A stretch of 12,980 nt of DNA, taken from assembly GCA_025934635.1 (NCBI GenBank), contig JAICWX010000247.1, positions 1 through 12,980 of the forward strand. The letters run 5' to 3'. Each line of letters begins with the position of its first letter. Position 1 is the stretch's first letter. Both the position numbers and the translations under genes were made by a program. A model generated the notes under the pieces. That model worked only from the letters and a program-made list of their open reading frames with translations, did no database searches and was not told the DNA's origin. This stretch comes from Streptosporangiaceae bacterium (GTDB taxonomy: Bacteria > Actinomycetota > Actinomycetes > Streptosporangiales > Streptosporangiaceae). Shown here piece by piece: positions 1 to 7,770 of the stretch.

Positions 1-518
1 AGCGACCACACCGCGGCCAGGTTCAGCGCCTCGTGGAAGGCCCCGATGTTGGTCGCCCCGTCGCCGAAGAAGGCCACGGCGACCTCGCCGCTGCCGCGCA
101 GCTTGGCCGACCAGGCCGCGCCGGCCGCCATCGGCAGGTGCGCGCCGACGATCGCGTACGAGCCCAGCATCCCGGCCGAGGCCTTGGTCAGGTGCATCGA
201 GCCGCCCTTGGCCTGGCAGCTGCCGGTGCTCCGGCTCATCAGCTCGGCCAGGCACTCGGCCGGGGACGCGCCGCGGGCGATGGCGTGGTGGTGGCCGCGG
301 TAGGTGGCGAACACGTAGTCGCCGGGCCGCAGCGCGGCGCTGGCGCCCACCGCCACGGCCTCGTGCCCGGCCGCCAGGTGGGTGGTGCCCTTGACCAGGC
401 CGGCCAGGAACATGTCGTGGGCCGCCTTCTCGGTCCGCCTGATCACCTCCATCTGCTCGTACAGGGACAGCAGCTCGTCCTCGATGATCGTGATCTCCGG
501 TGTCTCGGTTACCGTCAT
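1..518 (-). CDS. Thiamine-diphosphate-dependent dehydrogenase E1 component, alpha subunit (partial, C-terminus beyond left edge)
   Basis: The first 172 residues of an E1 alpha subunit of a 2-oxoacid or acetoin dehydrogenase complex, which uses thiamine diphosphate to cleave a keto compound and pass the acyl group to an E2 lipoyl enzyme. Visible family marks are YRGHHHA at residues 73-79, KGGSMHL at 104-110 and the start of the thiamine-diphosphate motif, FFGDGATN at 150-157. The matching downstream Asn lies outside the window. The ATG at 518 is supported by an excellent Shine-Dalgarno AAAGGAGG five bases upstream. The gene begins 14 bases after the flavin monooxygenase stop, so it is the last visible member of the operon. 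The sequence around GGSMH and GMLGSYAIVGAHLPMAAGAA is as close to acetoin dehydrogenase AcoA as to pyruvate or branched-chain E1 alpha. A butanediol-dehydrogenase-like gene upstream favours an acetoin-type substrate, but this is inference. E1 beta and E2 genes are expected further left. Confidence 0.93.
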   Translation of the reverse strand, partial: MTVTETPEITIIEDELLSLYEQMEVIRRTEKAAHDMFLAGLVKGTTHLAAGHEAVAVGASAALRPGDYVFATYRGHHHAIARGASPAECLAELMSRSTGSCQAKGGSMHLTKASAGMLGSYAIVGAHLPMAAGAAWSAKLRGSGEVAVAFFGDGATNIGAFHEALNLAAVWS

Positions 519-523
519 CCGGT

Positions 524-531
524 CCTCCTTT
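524..531 (-). promoter_or_regulatory. Ribosome binding site of the E1 alpha gene
   Basis: AAAGGAGG read on the minus strand, five bases before the ATG at 518. It is the strongest Shine-Dalgarno in the operon and fixes the start of the truncated gene. It lies wholly in the 14-base gap after the upstream stop codon. Confidence 0.85.
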
Positions 532-532
532 C

Positions 533-1525
533 TCAGTTGGCCAGGGCGGGCAGCACGTGCCGGGCGATCAGCTCCAGCGACGCGGTCGCCGCCTCCGCCG
601 GCAGGCCCGGCGGCCGGGCCCAGAAGACCAGCTCCTCGTACCCGAGCCGGTCCCGGCTGGCGGTGATCGCGGCCAGGATGTCGTCGGGGGTGCCGACGAA
701 GTAGTGGTCCGGGTTCAGCACCGACGGGTCGGTCAGCTCGTCCCCGTGCGCGTCGTCGTCGCCGGCCGCGGAGAACCACTGCCGGTACGCGTTGAACTGG
801 TAGAGGAAGTGCGGACCGCAGATCTCCCAGGCCTTCGCCCGGCTCTCCGCCGCGAACAGCACCCGGTTGGTCGCCACTCGCGGCGGCCCGGCCACGGCCG
901 ACCGGTACGCGTCGTACACCTCCAGGTCCGCCCCGGAGTCCGGCATGAAGCACAACCCGTACCGGGCGTCCCGGCGCGCCGCGGCCAGGCTGGCGCCGCC
1001 TACCCAGATCGGCGGCCCGGCCGGCTGCGCCGGCGGCGGCGCCACGATCACGTCGTCGAACGTGAAGTGCTTGCCCGCGTACGAGAACCGTTCCCCGCCC
1101 CACGCCAGCCGGAGGATCTCGATGGTCTCGTCGGTCCGCGCCCCGCGCTCTCCCTTGGGCACGCCGAGCACGGCGAACTCGTCCGGCTGGTAGCCGGGCG
1201 CGATCCCGACGTCGAGCCGTCCCCCGGACAGCTGGTCGACCACGGCCAGGTCCTCGGCCAGCCGCAGCGGGTGGTGCAGCGGGGCCAGCAGGACGGCGGT
1301 GCCGAGCCGGACCCGGGCGGTGCGCATCGCCAGCGCGCCGAGCACGGCCGCCAGCGACGGCAGGTAGCCCTCTTCGCTGAAGTGGTGCTCGGACAGCCAG
1401 ACCGAGGAGAAGCCGAGCTCCTCGGCGTAAGCCGCCTGGTCCAGGGTCTCGGCGTACAGCCGCGGCCACGGCACCCGCCACCGGGCCGGGTTGCGGAAGT
1501 CGTACCAGACGCCGAGCCGGGTCAC
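533..1525 (-). CDS. LLM class flavin-dependent oxidoreductase (luciferase-like monooxygenase)
   Basis: A 330-residue protein of the bacterial luciferase-like superfamily, which uses reduced flavin (FMN or F420) in oxidations or monooxygenations. Evidence: an N-terminal beta strand RLGVWYDF, SVWLSEHHF (about residues 41-49) with the family EHH motif, RVRLGTAVLLAPLHHPLRLAED, then LSGGRLDVGIAPGYQ and the later PPIWVGGAS near the phosphate-binding strand. Length is usual for the family. The start is the GTG at 1525, which overlaps the stop of the upstream dehydrogenase by four bases (GTGA) and has GAGGTGG just before it. The open frame extends further upstream, but that part only overlaps the dehydrogenase in another frame and has no family resemblance. 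Translational coupling suggests the enzyme acts in the same pathway. Whether it oxygenates the pathway substrate or is an F420-dependent dehydrogenase cannot be decided here. Confidence 0.92.
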   Translation of the reverse strand: MTRLGVWYDFRNPARWRVPWPRLYAETLDQAAYAEELGFSSVWLSEHHFSEEGYLPSLAAVLGALAMRTARVRLGTAVLLAPLHHPLRLAEDLAVVDQLSGGRLDVGIAPGYQPDEFAVLGVPKGERGARTDETIEILRLAWGGERFSYAGKHFTFDDVIVAPPPAQPAGPPIWVGGASLAAARRDARYGLCFMPDSGADLEVYDAYRSAVAGPPRVATNRVLFAAESRAKAWEICGPHFLYQFNAYRQWFSAAGDDDAHGDELTDPSVLNPDHYFVGTPDDILAAITASRDRLGYEELVFWARPPGLPAEAATASLELIARHVLPALAN

Positions 1526-2598
1526 GCGGCCACCTCGATCAGCACCTTGACCTCGCCGGTACCGCGGGTGATCAGCCGCTCGAAGCCGTCGGAGACGGCC
1601 GATTCCAGCGGGATCACCGAGCTGACTACCCGCTCGGCCGGCAGCCGGCCGGACGCCACCAGGCCCGCCACCCGCGGGAAGTCCTGGATCGGGTAGCACC
1701 AGGTCCCGGCCAGGGTCAGGTCCTTCAGGGCCAGCGTCTCGGCCCGGATCGAGGCGGGCCGGATGTGCAGCGCGGTCTGCACCACGGTGCCCGCGGGCCG
1801 CACCGCGTCGATGCACAGGTTCAGCGCGCTTTCCACCCCCGCGCACTCGATGGCCAGGTCGGCGCCGATCCCGCCGGTCAGCTCGTCGATCACCGACGTC
1901 ACCGATTCGGCGACCGGATCGGCCAGCACCACCTCCCCCAGTCCGTCACCGAGGGACAAAGCCCGGGAACGGCGGGCCGGGTCGGGCTCGGACAGGACCA
2001 CCCGCCGGGCGCCGCCGGCCAGCGCGTACAAGGTAGCCAGCGACCCGATCGGTCCGGCCCCGGTGATCAGGACGGTCTGGCCGGGCCGCAGCCGCCCCCG
2101 GTCCACGCCGTAGGCGGCGACCGCGGCCGGCTCGATCAGCGCGGCCTGCCGCGGCGTCAGCGATTCCGGGACCGGGACCACCTGCCCGGCGGCCACGATG
2201 GCCAGGTCGGCCAGGCCGCCCCAGGCGCTGCTCAGCCCGGTGCACGCCATCGTCCGGCACAAGTGCCCGGAGCCGCGCAGGCACTCGTGGCACCGGCCGC
2301 AGTGAATCAGCGGCATGACCGTGACCAGGTCCCCGGCCCGGACATGGGTGACGCCCGGGCCGGCCTCGGCCACTACGGCGGAGAACTCGTGCCCGAGGAT
2401 CTGCGGCAGCTCCGCCCCGGTCAGCGGGTGCGGGCGGGCCGGGGTGACGATCGGCCCGTCGGTGTACTCGTGCAGGTCGGTGCCGCAGATCCCGCACAGC
2501 GCGGGCTGCAGCAGGACCTCACCGGGGCCCGGCGACCCCGGCTCGGCGACCTTTTCCACAACCAGCTCGCGGGCCTGGTGGAAGCGCAGGGCGCGCAT
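1522..2598 (-). CDS. Zinc-dependent medium-chain dehydrogenase, 2,3-butanediol dehydrogenase-like
   Basis: A 358-residue NAD(P)-dependent alcohol dehydrogenase of the zinc MDR family. Catalytic zinc residues are visible: Cys38 in CGICGTDLHEY, His70-Glu71 in LGHEFS and Glu156 in LIEPAAV. The structural zinc lobe is complete (Cys100, 103, 106, 114). The Rossmann motif GAGPIGS is at 180-186. The segment CGICGTDLHEYTDGPI followed by HPLTG and ILGHEFS is very like (R,R)-butanediol dehydrogenases (BdhA/BDH1), which interconvert butanediol and acetoin, so oxidation of a vicinal diol or hydroxyketone is likely. The ATG at 2598 follows the VOC stop by only three bases; a weak AAGGTGA site straddles that stop. 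The stop overlaps the flavin monooxygenase start. It is the third alcohol dehydrogenase in this operon. The exact substrate is inference. Confidence 0.93.
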   Translation of the reverse strand: MRALRFHQARELVVEKVAEPGSPGPGEVLLQPALCGICGTDLHEYTDGPIVTPARPHPLTGAELPQILGHEFSAVVAEAGPGVTHVRAGDLVTVMPLIHCGRCHECLRGSGHLCRTMACTGLSSAWGGLADLAIVAAGQVVPVPESLTPRQAALIEPAAVAAYGVDRGRLRPGQTVLITGAGPIGSLATLYALAGGARRVVLSEPDPARRSRALSLGDGLGEVVLADPVAESVTSVIDELTGGIGADLAIECAGVESALNLCIDAVRPAGTVVQTALHIRPASIRAETLALKDLTLAGTWCYPIQDFPRVAGLVASGRLPAERVVSSVIPLESAVSDGFERLITRGTGEVKVLIEVAA

Positions 2599-2601
2599 GG
2601 C

Positions 2602-3111
2602 TCACCTTCTCGTCTCGAGGTACCGGGCGATGCCCTCGGCGTGGCCGCCCGGCCGTTCGTAGGCGTTCTCGACCAGCTCGAGCGGGTAGCCGTCGGGGTC
2701 GGCGAAGTACACCCAGCGCCACCCGGCCAGCACCCCCTCGTCCACCACGTTGACGTCGGAATAGAACGCCACCCCGGCCGCCTCCAGCTCGGCCTTGGCC
2801 GCCGCGATGTCGTCGACCTGGAAAGCCACGTGGGTGGCGCCGCGGCTGTGGGAAAGCAGGGGACGTTCGGTCGGCGACGGCGGGGTGCGGTATTCCAGCA
2901 GCTCCAGCATGGTGTCGCCGAGCCGGAGGCAGACCTGGCGCAGCGCCGCCCCGGGCACGCCCACGCCCGCGCCGAGCTCGGGACCGTCGAACCACGGGCT
3001 CGGCTCGGTGCAGATCTCCAGGCCGAGCAGGTCGCGGTAGAACCGCACCGACGCGTCCAGGTCCCGCACGGTGATCCCGACATGGCTCTGCGCCCGCATC
3101 TTCAGGCTCAT
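2602..3111 (-). CDS. VOC family protein (glyoxalase / extradiol dioxygenase fold)
   Basis: A 169-residue vicinal-oxygen-chelate protein made of two beta-alpha-beta-beta-beta modules. The four likely metal ligands of the glyoxalase I/methylmalonyl-CoA epimerase type are present: His10 in SHVGITV, Glu70 or Glu73 in MLELLEY, His94 in THVAFQVDD and Glu145 in YPLELVE. FADPDGYPLELVE is the standard C-terminal signature. Possible roles include lactoylglutathione-lyase-like isomerisation, epimerisation or ring cleavage; the sequence does not choose between them. The ATG at 3111 shares its first base with the stop of the upstream dehydrogenase and has GGGGAG six bases before it. A second Met four codons on (3099) is possible but has no better ribosome site. 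Position between two alcohol dehydrogenases suggests it acts on an aldehyde or ketone intermediate (inference). Confidence 0.9.
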   Translation of the reverse strand: MSLKMRAQSHVGITVRDLDASVRFYRDLLGLEICTEPSPWFDGPELGAGVGVPGAALRQVCLRLGDTMLELLEYRTPPSPTERPLLSHSRGATHVAFQVDDIAAAKAELEAAGVAFYSDVNVVDEGVLAGWRWVYFADPDGYPLELVENAYERPGGHAEGIARYLETRR

Positions 3112-4250
3112 CAGCTACTCCCCTGTACGTCGACGACGATCTTGCCGTGCGCCTTCCGTTCCGCCAGCGGGCGCAGCCCGCCCTCGACCAGGTCGCCGAG
3201 CGGGATCACGTCCCCCAGCACGGTCCGCGCCAGGTCCGTCCCGGCCAGCACCGACACCGCCGCGGCCAGGTCCTCCCCGCACACATGGGCCAGCGTCCCG
3301 TGCACGTCCACCTCCCGGGTAGCCACCGAGAAAAGATCGATACCGAACGGGTGGGCCTGGAGCCCCACGATCACCACATCCCCACCCCGGCGGACCAGCT
3401 CCAGGGCCGTCGCCGGGCTAGCCGGAGCCCCCGACGCCTCGATCACGACGTGGGCGCCGTCCTGGCCGACGGCCGCCTTGACGGCCTGGACCAGGTCGCC
3501 GTGGTCCGCGGTGCCCGTGCTGGCCGGCCCCGTGCTGGCCGGCCCCGTGCTGGCCGGCCCCGTGCTGGCCGGCCCCGTGCTGGCCAGCACCGTGCGGGTC
3601 GCGCCGAGCTTTTCCGCCGTCCGCAGCCGCCCTTCCGCCACGTCGACCGCGATCAGCGGATCGGCACCGAGGGCGGCCGCGGCGGCCACGATGAACGCCC
3701 CGATGCCGCCGGCCCCGATGACCACGCAGCTGCGCCCGGCCGCGACCCGGCCGCGGCGGGCGGCATGCAGGGCGACGGCCAGCGGCTGGGCCATGGCCGC
3801 GCCGACGTCGTCAAGCCCCGCGGGCACCTCCCGGCAGATCGAGGCCGGGGACAGCACGTACTCCGCCAGTCCGCCGTCACGATGCAAGCCGAGAGTCTCG
3901 TAGCTGGCGCACAGGTTGGTCCGTCCGATGGCGCACCAGTCGCAGCGACCGCAGGAGATCCCGGCCCCGCTGACCACCCGGGTACCCGGCGCGAACCCGC
4001 CCGTCGCCGGCTCGCCCGCGTGAGACCCGGCCACGATCGGCCCGACCGCTGCCACCTCGCCCGTGAACTCATGCCCCAGGACTACCGGCGGCCGCGCCAG
4101 GAGCGGGCCGTGATGCCATTCAGCCGAGTCGGTGCCGCACAGCGCGGCCTTGCTCACCCTGATCAGCAGCTCGCCAGGACCAGGAGGCGGCGGTTCGGGG
4201 ACCGACTCGATCCGGACGTCGCCCGGAGCGCGGAAGACCGCCGCCCTCAC
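3111..4250 (-). CDS. Zinc-dependent alcohol dehydrogenase with an internal ASTGP repeat
   Basis: A 379-residue zinc MDR dehydrogenase. Catalytic-site residues Cys38 (ALCGTDSAEW) and His60-Glu61 (LGHEFTGE) are present, the structural zinc cysteines are 100, 103, 106 and 114, and the Rossmann GAGGIG is at 179-184. The usual IEP glutamate is glutamine here (AQPLAVALHA, Gln155). It is longer than most relatives because of a 5-residue repeat, ASTGP four times then ASTGT, at about 223-247, and a Gly/Pro-rich insert near 71-88. The repeat comes from perfect 15-bp DNA units at 3516-3585 and keeps the frame. The start is GTG at 4250, overlapping the previous stop by four bases (GTGA), with GAGGT upstream; its own stop shares a base with the VOC start. 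The overall look is that of sorbitol/threonine/butanediol-type dehydrogenases. Substrate unknown. Confidence 0.92.
   Translation of the reverse strand: MRAAVFRAPGDVRIESVPEPPPPGPGELLIRVSKAALCGTDSAEWHHGPLLARPPVVLGHEFTGEVAAVGPIVAGSHAGEPATGGFAPGTRVVSGAGISCGRCDWCAIGRTNLCASYETLGLHRDGGLAEYVLSPASICREVPAGLDDVGAAMAQPLAVALHAARRGRVAAGRSCVVIGAGGIGAFIVAAAAALGADPLIAVDVAEGRLRTAEKLGATRTVLASTGPASTGPASTGPASTGPASTGTADHGDLVQAVKAAVGQDGAHVVIEASGAPASPATALELVRRGGDVVIVGLQAHPFGIDLFSVATREVDVHGTLAHVCGEDLAAAVSVLAGTDLARTVLGDVIPLGDLVEGGLRPLAERKAHGKIVVDVQGSS
3516..3585. repeat. In-frame 15-bp tandem repeat inside a dehydrogenase gene
   Basis: The unit cgtgctggccggccc (plus strand) occurs four times without a mismatch (3516-3530, 3531-3545, 3546-3560, 3561-3575) followed by the first 10 bases of a fifth copy. 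On the coding strand it gives repeated ASTGP. Because the unit is a multiple of three, copy-number change would alter protein length without a frameshift. The identity of the copies points to recent slippage or unequal recombination. Confidence 0.95.
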
Positions 4251-5197
4251 GGAGCGACCTCGATGTGGACCTTGATGTTGCCCGCGCCCAGCGACGCCGC
4301 CGTGAGTGCCTCCGGGGCCTGCTCCAGCGGGAAGCGGGCGGTCACGATCGGGGTCGGGTCGACGACGCCGCTGGCCAGGAACCTGATCGCCTGCGGCCAG
4401 ATGCCGGCCGAGCCGACGATGCCCTGGATGCGGAGCGACCTGGCCTGGATCAGGCCGAGCTCGGCCGGGACGGTGCTGCCCACGTCGATGCCGACGTAGA
4501 CGATCCGGCCGTGGTTACCGGCCAGGGTCAGGGCCTGGGCCATCGCCGCGGGATGCCCGGCCGACTCGATCACCACGTCGAACTGCTCGCCGCCGGCCTC
4601 GGCCGGGTCGAGGGTGGCGGCGACGCCGAGCTCGGCCGCCTTGGCCCGGCGGTCGGGGCGCGGCTCGATCAGCGTGACGGCCGCGTTGCGGCCGACCGCG
4701 GCCAGGGCCGACAGCAGCCCGATGGGGCCGCCGCCCAGCACCGCGACCCGGTCGCTGGGGTCGACCGCGCCGGCCCGGATGGCCGCGTAGGCCACGCTGA
4801 ACGGCTCGACCAGCGCGCCCTGGGTGAAGGTGAGGTGCGCGGGCAGCTTGTGCAGCCACTCGGCCCGGGCGATGAAGTACTCGGCCACGGCGCCGGAAAT
4901 GGAAAAGCCGAAGTGGTCGCGGCCGCCGGGCCCGACCACGCACTCGCCGACGACCGGATCGCCCGGCTCGAAGTCCTCCACACCCGGGCCGACCTCGGCG
5001 ACCTCGCCGGCCCATTCGTGGCCGGGAGTAATCGGGTAGCTGATCGGGATGATGTAGCGCCCGGCCAGCAGTTCCAGGTCGGAGTGGCAGACCCCGACGA
5101 CCCGGGATCGCACGAGGATCTCACCGGGGCGGGGGGCCACCCGTTCGGTGTCGATGATTGTGGCCTGGTCCGGCGCGGGATATATCAGCGCGCGCAA
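4247..5197 (-). CDS. Zinc-dependent alcohol dehydrogenase, short form without the structural zinc lobe
   Basis: A 316-residue MDR dehydrogenase. GVCHSDLELLAGRY contains the catalytic Cys37, PGHEWAGE the His60-Glu61 pair, and VEPFSVAYAAI the Glu131. GGGPIG at 155-160 is the dinucleotide motif. Between residues 80 and 100, where most relatives have four zinc cysteines, there is only Cys86, so the structural zinc lobe is missing and the protein is about 35-60 residues shorter than the other two dehydrogenases in the operon. The start is a TTG at 5197, chosen because AAGGAG lies seven bases upstream and the following residues MRALIYPAP match the family N-terminus. The gene begins 16 bases after the transporter stop, and its own stop overlaps the next GTG start. 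It resembles GroES-like dehydrogenases acting on sugars, polyols or amino alcohols. The substrate is not known. Confidence 0.9.
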   Translation of the reverse strand: MRALIYPAPDQATIIDTERVAPRPGEILVRSRVVGVCHSDLELLAGRYIIPISYPITPGHEWAGEVAEVGPGVEDFEPGDPVVGECVVGPGGRDHFGFSISGAVAEYFIARAEWLHKLPAHLTFTQGALVEPFSVAYAAIRAGAVDPSDRVAVLGGGPIGLLSALAAVGRNAAVTLIEPRPDRRAKAAELGVAATLDPAEAGGEQFDVVIESAGHPAAMAQALTLAGNHGRIVYVGIDVGSTVPAELGLIQARSLRIQGIVGSAGIWPQAIRFLASGVVDPTPIVTARFPLEQAPEALTAASLGAGNIKVHIEVAP

Positions 5198-5204
5198 TCG
5201 CGGT

Positions 5205-5210
5205 CTCCTT
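5205..5210 (-). promoter_or_regulatory. Ribosome binding site deciding a TTG start
   Basis: AAGGAG on the minus strand, seven bases before the TTG at 5197. It is the reason for choosing the rare TTG as start of the short dehydrogenase; no ATG or GTG nearby keeps the family N-terminus. Confidence 0.75.
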
Positions 5211-5213
5211 CGG

Positions 5214-7763
5214 TCACGTGGGGAGCGGGGCGAGCCCGCCGGTCCTGGTCCTGGCCTGCGTGTAGATGCCCACCGCGACCATCACCAGGACGCCCTGGAA
5301 CCAGTACTGCCAGGCCTGGGAGAGCTGCAGGAACGTGGTCACGTTGAGCAGCTGCTCGACCAGGATGGCGCCGAACAGCGCCCCGATGAAAGAGCCGCGG
5401 CCGCCGAAGATGCTAGTGCCGCCGAGTACCACCGCGGTCACCGAGGCCAGCGTGTAGTTCACGCCCTGGGTCGGGTCGCCCACCCCGATCTGCGCCATCA
5501 GCAGCACGCCGCCGACGCAGGCGAACAGGGACGAGGCCACGTAGGCGCCGATGACCGTGACGCCGGGCCGGACCCCGAGCCGGAACGCGGCGGCCGGGTC
5601 GGACCCGATCGCCCGCAGGCTGCGCCCCCAGCGTGCCCGGCGCAGCGCCCACTCCATGGCCACCGCGACGGCCACGGCGACCACGAACGCGATGGCGACC
5701 GGGCCCTCGGTGTGGTTGATCGCCTTGAGGATCGCGAACGAGATGTAGCCGCCCTGGAACGGTCGCAGCACCAGGGACACGCCCTGCAGCGCGATGTAGG
5801 TGACCAGGGTGGCCACGATCGGGGTGAACCGGGCGAACCTGACCATGGAGCCGTTCAGGAGGCCGACCGCGGCGCAGGCCCCGATCATGACCAGGAAGCC
5901 GGCGATGATGACGACCGCGCTGTGCCCGCTGTTCTCGAAGAACGACCCGATGACCACGACCAGCCCGGCCAGCGGGCCCACCGACAGGTCGATGCCACCG
6001 GTCACGATCACGCATTCCTGCCCGAACGAGATGAACGCGGTGGCCGCGATCAGCACGGTCAGCGAGGTCAGGTTGAACGAGGACAGGAAGCGGGAGTTGT
6101 GGCCCTGGGTGTAGACGGCCAGCGCGATGATGGCCACCGCGAGCACGACCGGGGCGACGTGGTCGTCCCGGGATGCACGGCGAAGCCAGGTCAGGGCCCG
6201 GGCGCCCCGGTTGTCGCCCGTGGCCGGCCGGGACGTCCCGGCGCCGGCCGGCCGGCGCCGCCGGGTCGAGGTCAGCATGGCGTGCGCGATGGCGTCCTCG
6301 GTGACCTGGCCGCCGCGCAGTTCGGTGACCACCTGCCCCGAGGAGAAGACCAGCACCCGGTCGCACAGCCCCTCGAGTTCGCGGGTGTCGGAGGACACGA
6401 TGATCACCCCGGCGCCGGCCGCGGCCACCTGGCGCAGGATCCGGTAGATCTCGGCCCGGGCGCCGACGTCGACGCCCTGGGTCGGCTCCTCGGCCAGCAG
6501 CAGCGTGGCCCGCTGGTTCAGCAGCGCCCGGGCCAGCAGGACCTTCTGCTGGTTGCCGCCGGACAGGCTGAGCACGTTGGCGTCGATGGACGGCGCCTTG
6601 ATGGCCAGGCCGGCCCGCTGCTCCTGCACCGCCCGGGCCTCGGCCCGCGGCCGCACCACGCCCAGGCGGCTGAACTGCCCGAGCGCCGAGACCAGGGCGT
6701 TCTCCCGCACCGACAGGGTGCCGAACAGGCCCTCGCCGAGCCGGTCGGAGGACAGGTAGACCACGCCCGCGTCCAGCGCGGCATCCGGACGGCCGGACCG
6801 CAGCGGCGTCCCGCCTAGCTCGGCCCGGCCGGTCGCGTGGGCCAGGCCGGCCAGCGCCCGGAGGAACTCGGCCTGCCCGTTGCCCACGATGCCGGCCAGC
6901 CCGACGATCTCCCCGGCGGCGGCGGTCAGGGCCACGTCCTGGAAGGCACGGTCGGAGAAGTGCTCGACCACCAGCACGGGCTCGCCGACCGCTCCGTTAG
7001 CCAGGATCGGGGCCTTGGGCGGGAACTCGGCCGTCACCGCCCGCCCGACGATGAGCTCGAGCAGCTGGCCGTCGGAGACGTCCGCGACGCCGAAGCTGCC
7101 GCGGACCGCGCCGTCCCGCAGCACCGTGACCCGCTGGCACAGCTCGCGTACCTCGGCCAGCCGGTGGGTGATGTAGACCACCGCCACCCCGCCGGCCGCC
7201 AGCCGGCGCAGCTCGGCGAACAAGCTCGCGGTCTCCTCGGCGCCGAGCGAGGCGGTGGGCTCGTCCAGGATCAGCACGGCCGGGTCGGCCGCCACCGCCT
7301 TGGCCACCTCGAGCAGCTGGCGCTGGACCACGCTGAGGGTGGCCACCCGCTGGCCCAGGGCAGCCGTGCAGCCGACCCGGGCCAGCTGGCCCTTAGCCCA
7401 GTTCTCGGCCCCGTCCGCCCGGGACTGCTCGGGCAGCCACATGGCGATGTTCTCGGCCACGGTGAGATCCGGGACCAGGGCGGGGTGCTGGTAGGCGATG
7501 GACAGCCCGCGCTGGCGCACGGCCAGCGGCGACGCGCCGGTGACCGGCTCGCCGCCGAGCTCGATCAGGCCCTGGTCCGGCTCCAGCGAGCCGGCCGCGA
7601 TCGCCATCAGGGTCGACTTGCCCGCGCCGTTCTCCCCGAGCAGGGCGTGGATCTCCCCGGCCCGGGCCTCGAACGTCACGCCCTTGAGGGCGTCGACCCC
7701 GTCGAAGCTCTTCCGCACGTCGGCGAGCCGCAGTACCGGCCCGCGCTGAGCTGTCCCTGTCAT
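5214..7763 (-). CDS. Ribose-type ABC transporter: double ATPase fused to a permease (RbsA-RbsC-like fusion)
   Basis: An 849-residue fusion of the two RbsA-type nucleotide-binding domains with an RbsC-type permease, expected at the inner face of and within the cell membrane. NBD1 has Walker A GENGAGKST (43-51), the RbsA-style signature LSVVQRQ (143-149), Walker B VLILDEPT (163-170) and switch His200. NBD2 (about 263-495) has a degenerate Walker A GIVGNGQAEF, as usual in this family, a full LSGGNQQ (400-406) and AEEPTQGVDVGAR, with Glu where Asp is usual. A basic Arg/Pro/Gly linker (500-532) leads into a hydrophobic permease domain (about 535-840) with the family motif GQECVIVTGGIDLSVG (581-596) and VVLGGTSIFGGRGS near the end. 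The ATG at 7763 lies seven bases after the binding-protein stop, with AGGAA overlapping that stop. RbsA and RbsC are normally separate proteins. The other permease half is encoded at 9041-10093, so the complex is probably heteromeric. Confidence 0.95.
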   Translation of the reverse strand: MTGTAQRGPVLRLADVRKSFDGVDALKGVTFEARAGEIHALLGENGAGKSTLMAIAAGSLEPDQGLIELGGEPVTGASPLAVRQRGLSIAYQHPALVPDLTVAENIAMWLPEQSRADGAENWAKGQLARVGCTAALGQRVATLSVVQRQLLEVAKAVAADPAVLILDEPTASLGAEETASLFAELRRLAAGGVAVVYITHRLAEVRELCQRVTVLRDGAVRGSFGVADVSDGQLLELIVGRAVTAEFPPKAPILANGAVGEPVLVVEHFSDRAFQDVALTAAAGEIVGLAGIVGNGQAEFLRALAGLAHATGRAELGGTPLRSGRPDAALDAGVVYLSSDRLGEGLFGTLSVRENALVSALGQFSRLGVVRPRAEARAVQEQRAGLAIKAPSIDANVLSLSGGNQQKVLLARALLNQRATLLLAEEPTQGVDVGARAEIYRILRQVAAAGAGVIIVSSDTRELEGLCDRVLVFSSGQVVTELRGGQVTEDAIAHAMLTSTRRRRPAGAGTSRPATGDNRGARALTWLRRASRDDHVAPVVLAVAIIALAVYTQGHNSRFLSSFNLTSLTVLIAATAFISFGQECVIVTGGIDLSVGPLAGLVVVIGSFFENSGHSAVVIIAGFLVMIGACAAVGLLNGSMVRFARFTPIVATLVTYIALQGVSLVLRPFQGGYISFAILKAINHTEGPVAIAFVVAVAVAVAMEWALRRARWGRSLRAIGSDPAAAFRLGVRPGVTVIGAYVASSLFACVGGVLLMAQIGVGDPTQGVNYTLASVTAVVLGGTSIFGGRGSFIGALFGAILVEQLLNVTTFLQLSQAWQYWFQGVLVMVAVGIYTQARTRTGGLAPLPT

Positions 7764-7770
7764 GGCGTTC

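Noticed and set aside
533..1846. Flavin monooxygenase with a 107-residue N-terminal extension
   Set aside because: The added part overlaps the upstream dehydrogenase in a different frame, is Arg/Gly/Pro rich and has no family match; the GTG at 1525 overlaps the stop in a typical coupled junction.
1765..3903. Long plus-strand open frame (712 codons) opposite the dehydrogenases and VOC gene
   Set aside because: Its translation is rich in Arg, Gly, Pro and His without domain motifs, and it lies opposite genes with full catalytic motifs. Such antisense frames are common in very GC-rich DNA.
5148..6818. Long plus-strand open frame (556 codons) opposite the transporter fusion
   Set aside because: Low-complexity His/Gly/Arg/Asp composition and no recognisable fold; it is the antisense shadow of the ABC transporter gene.
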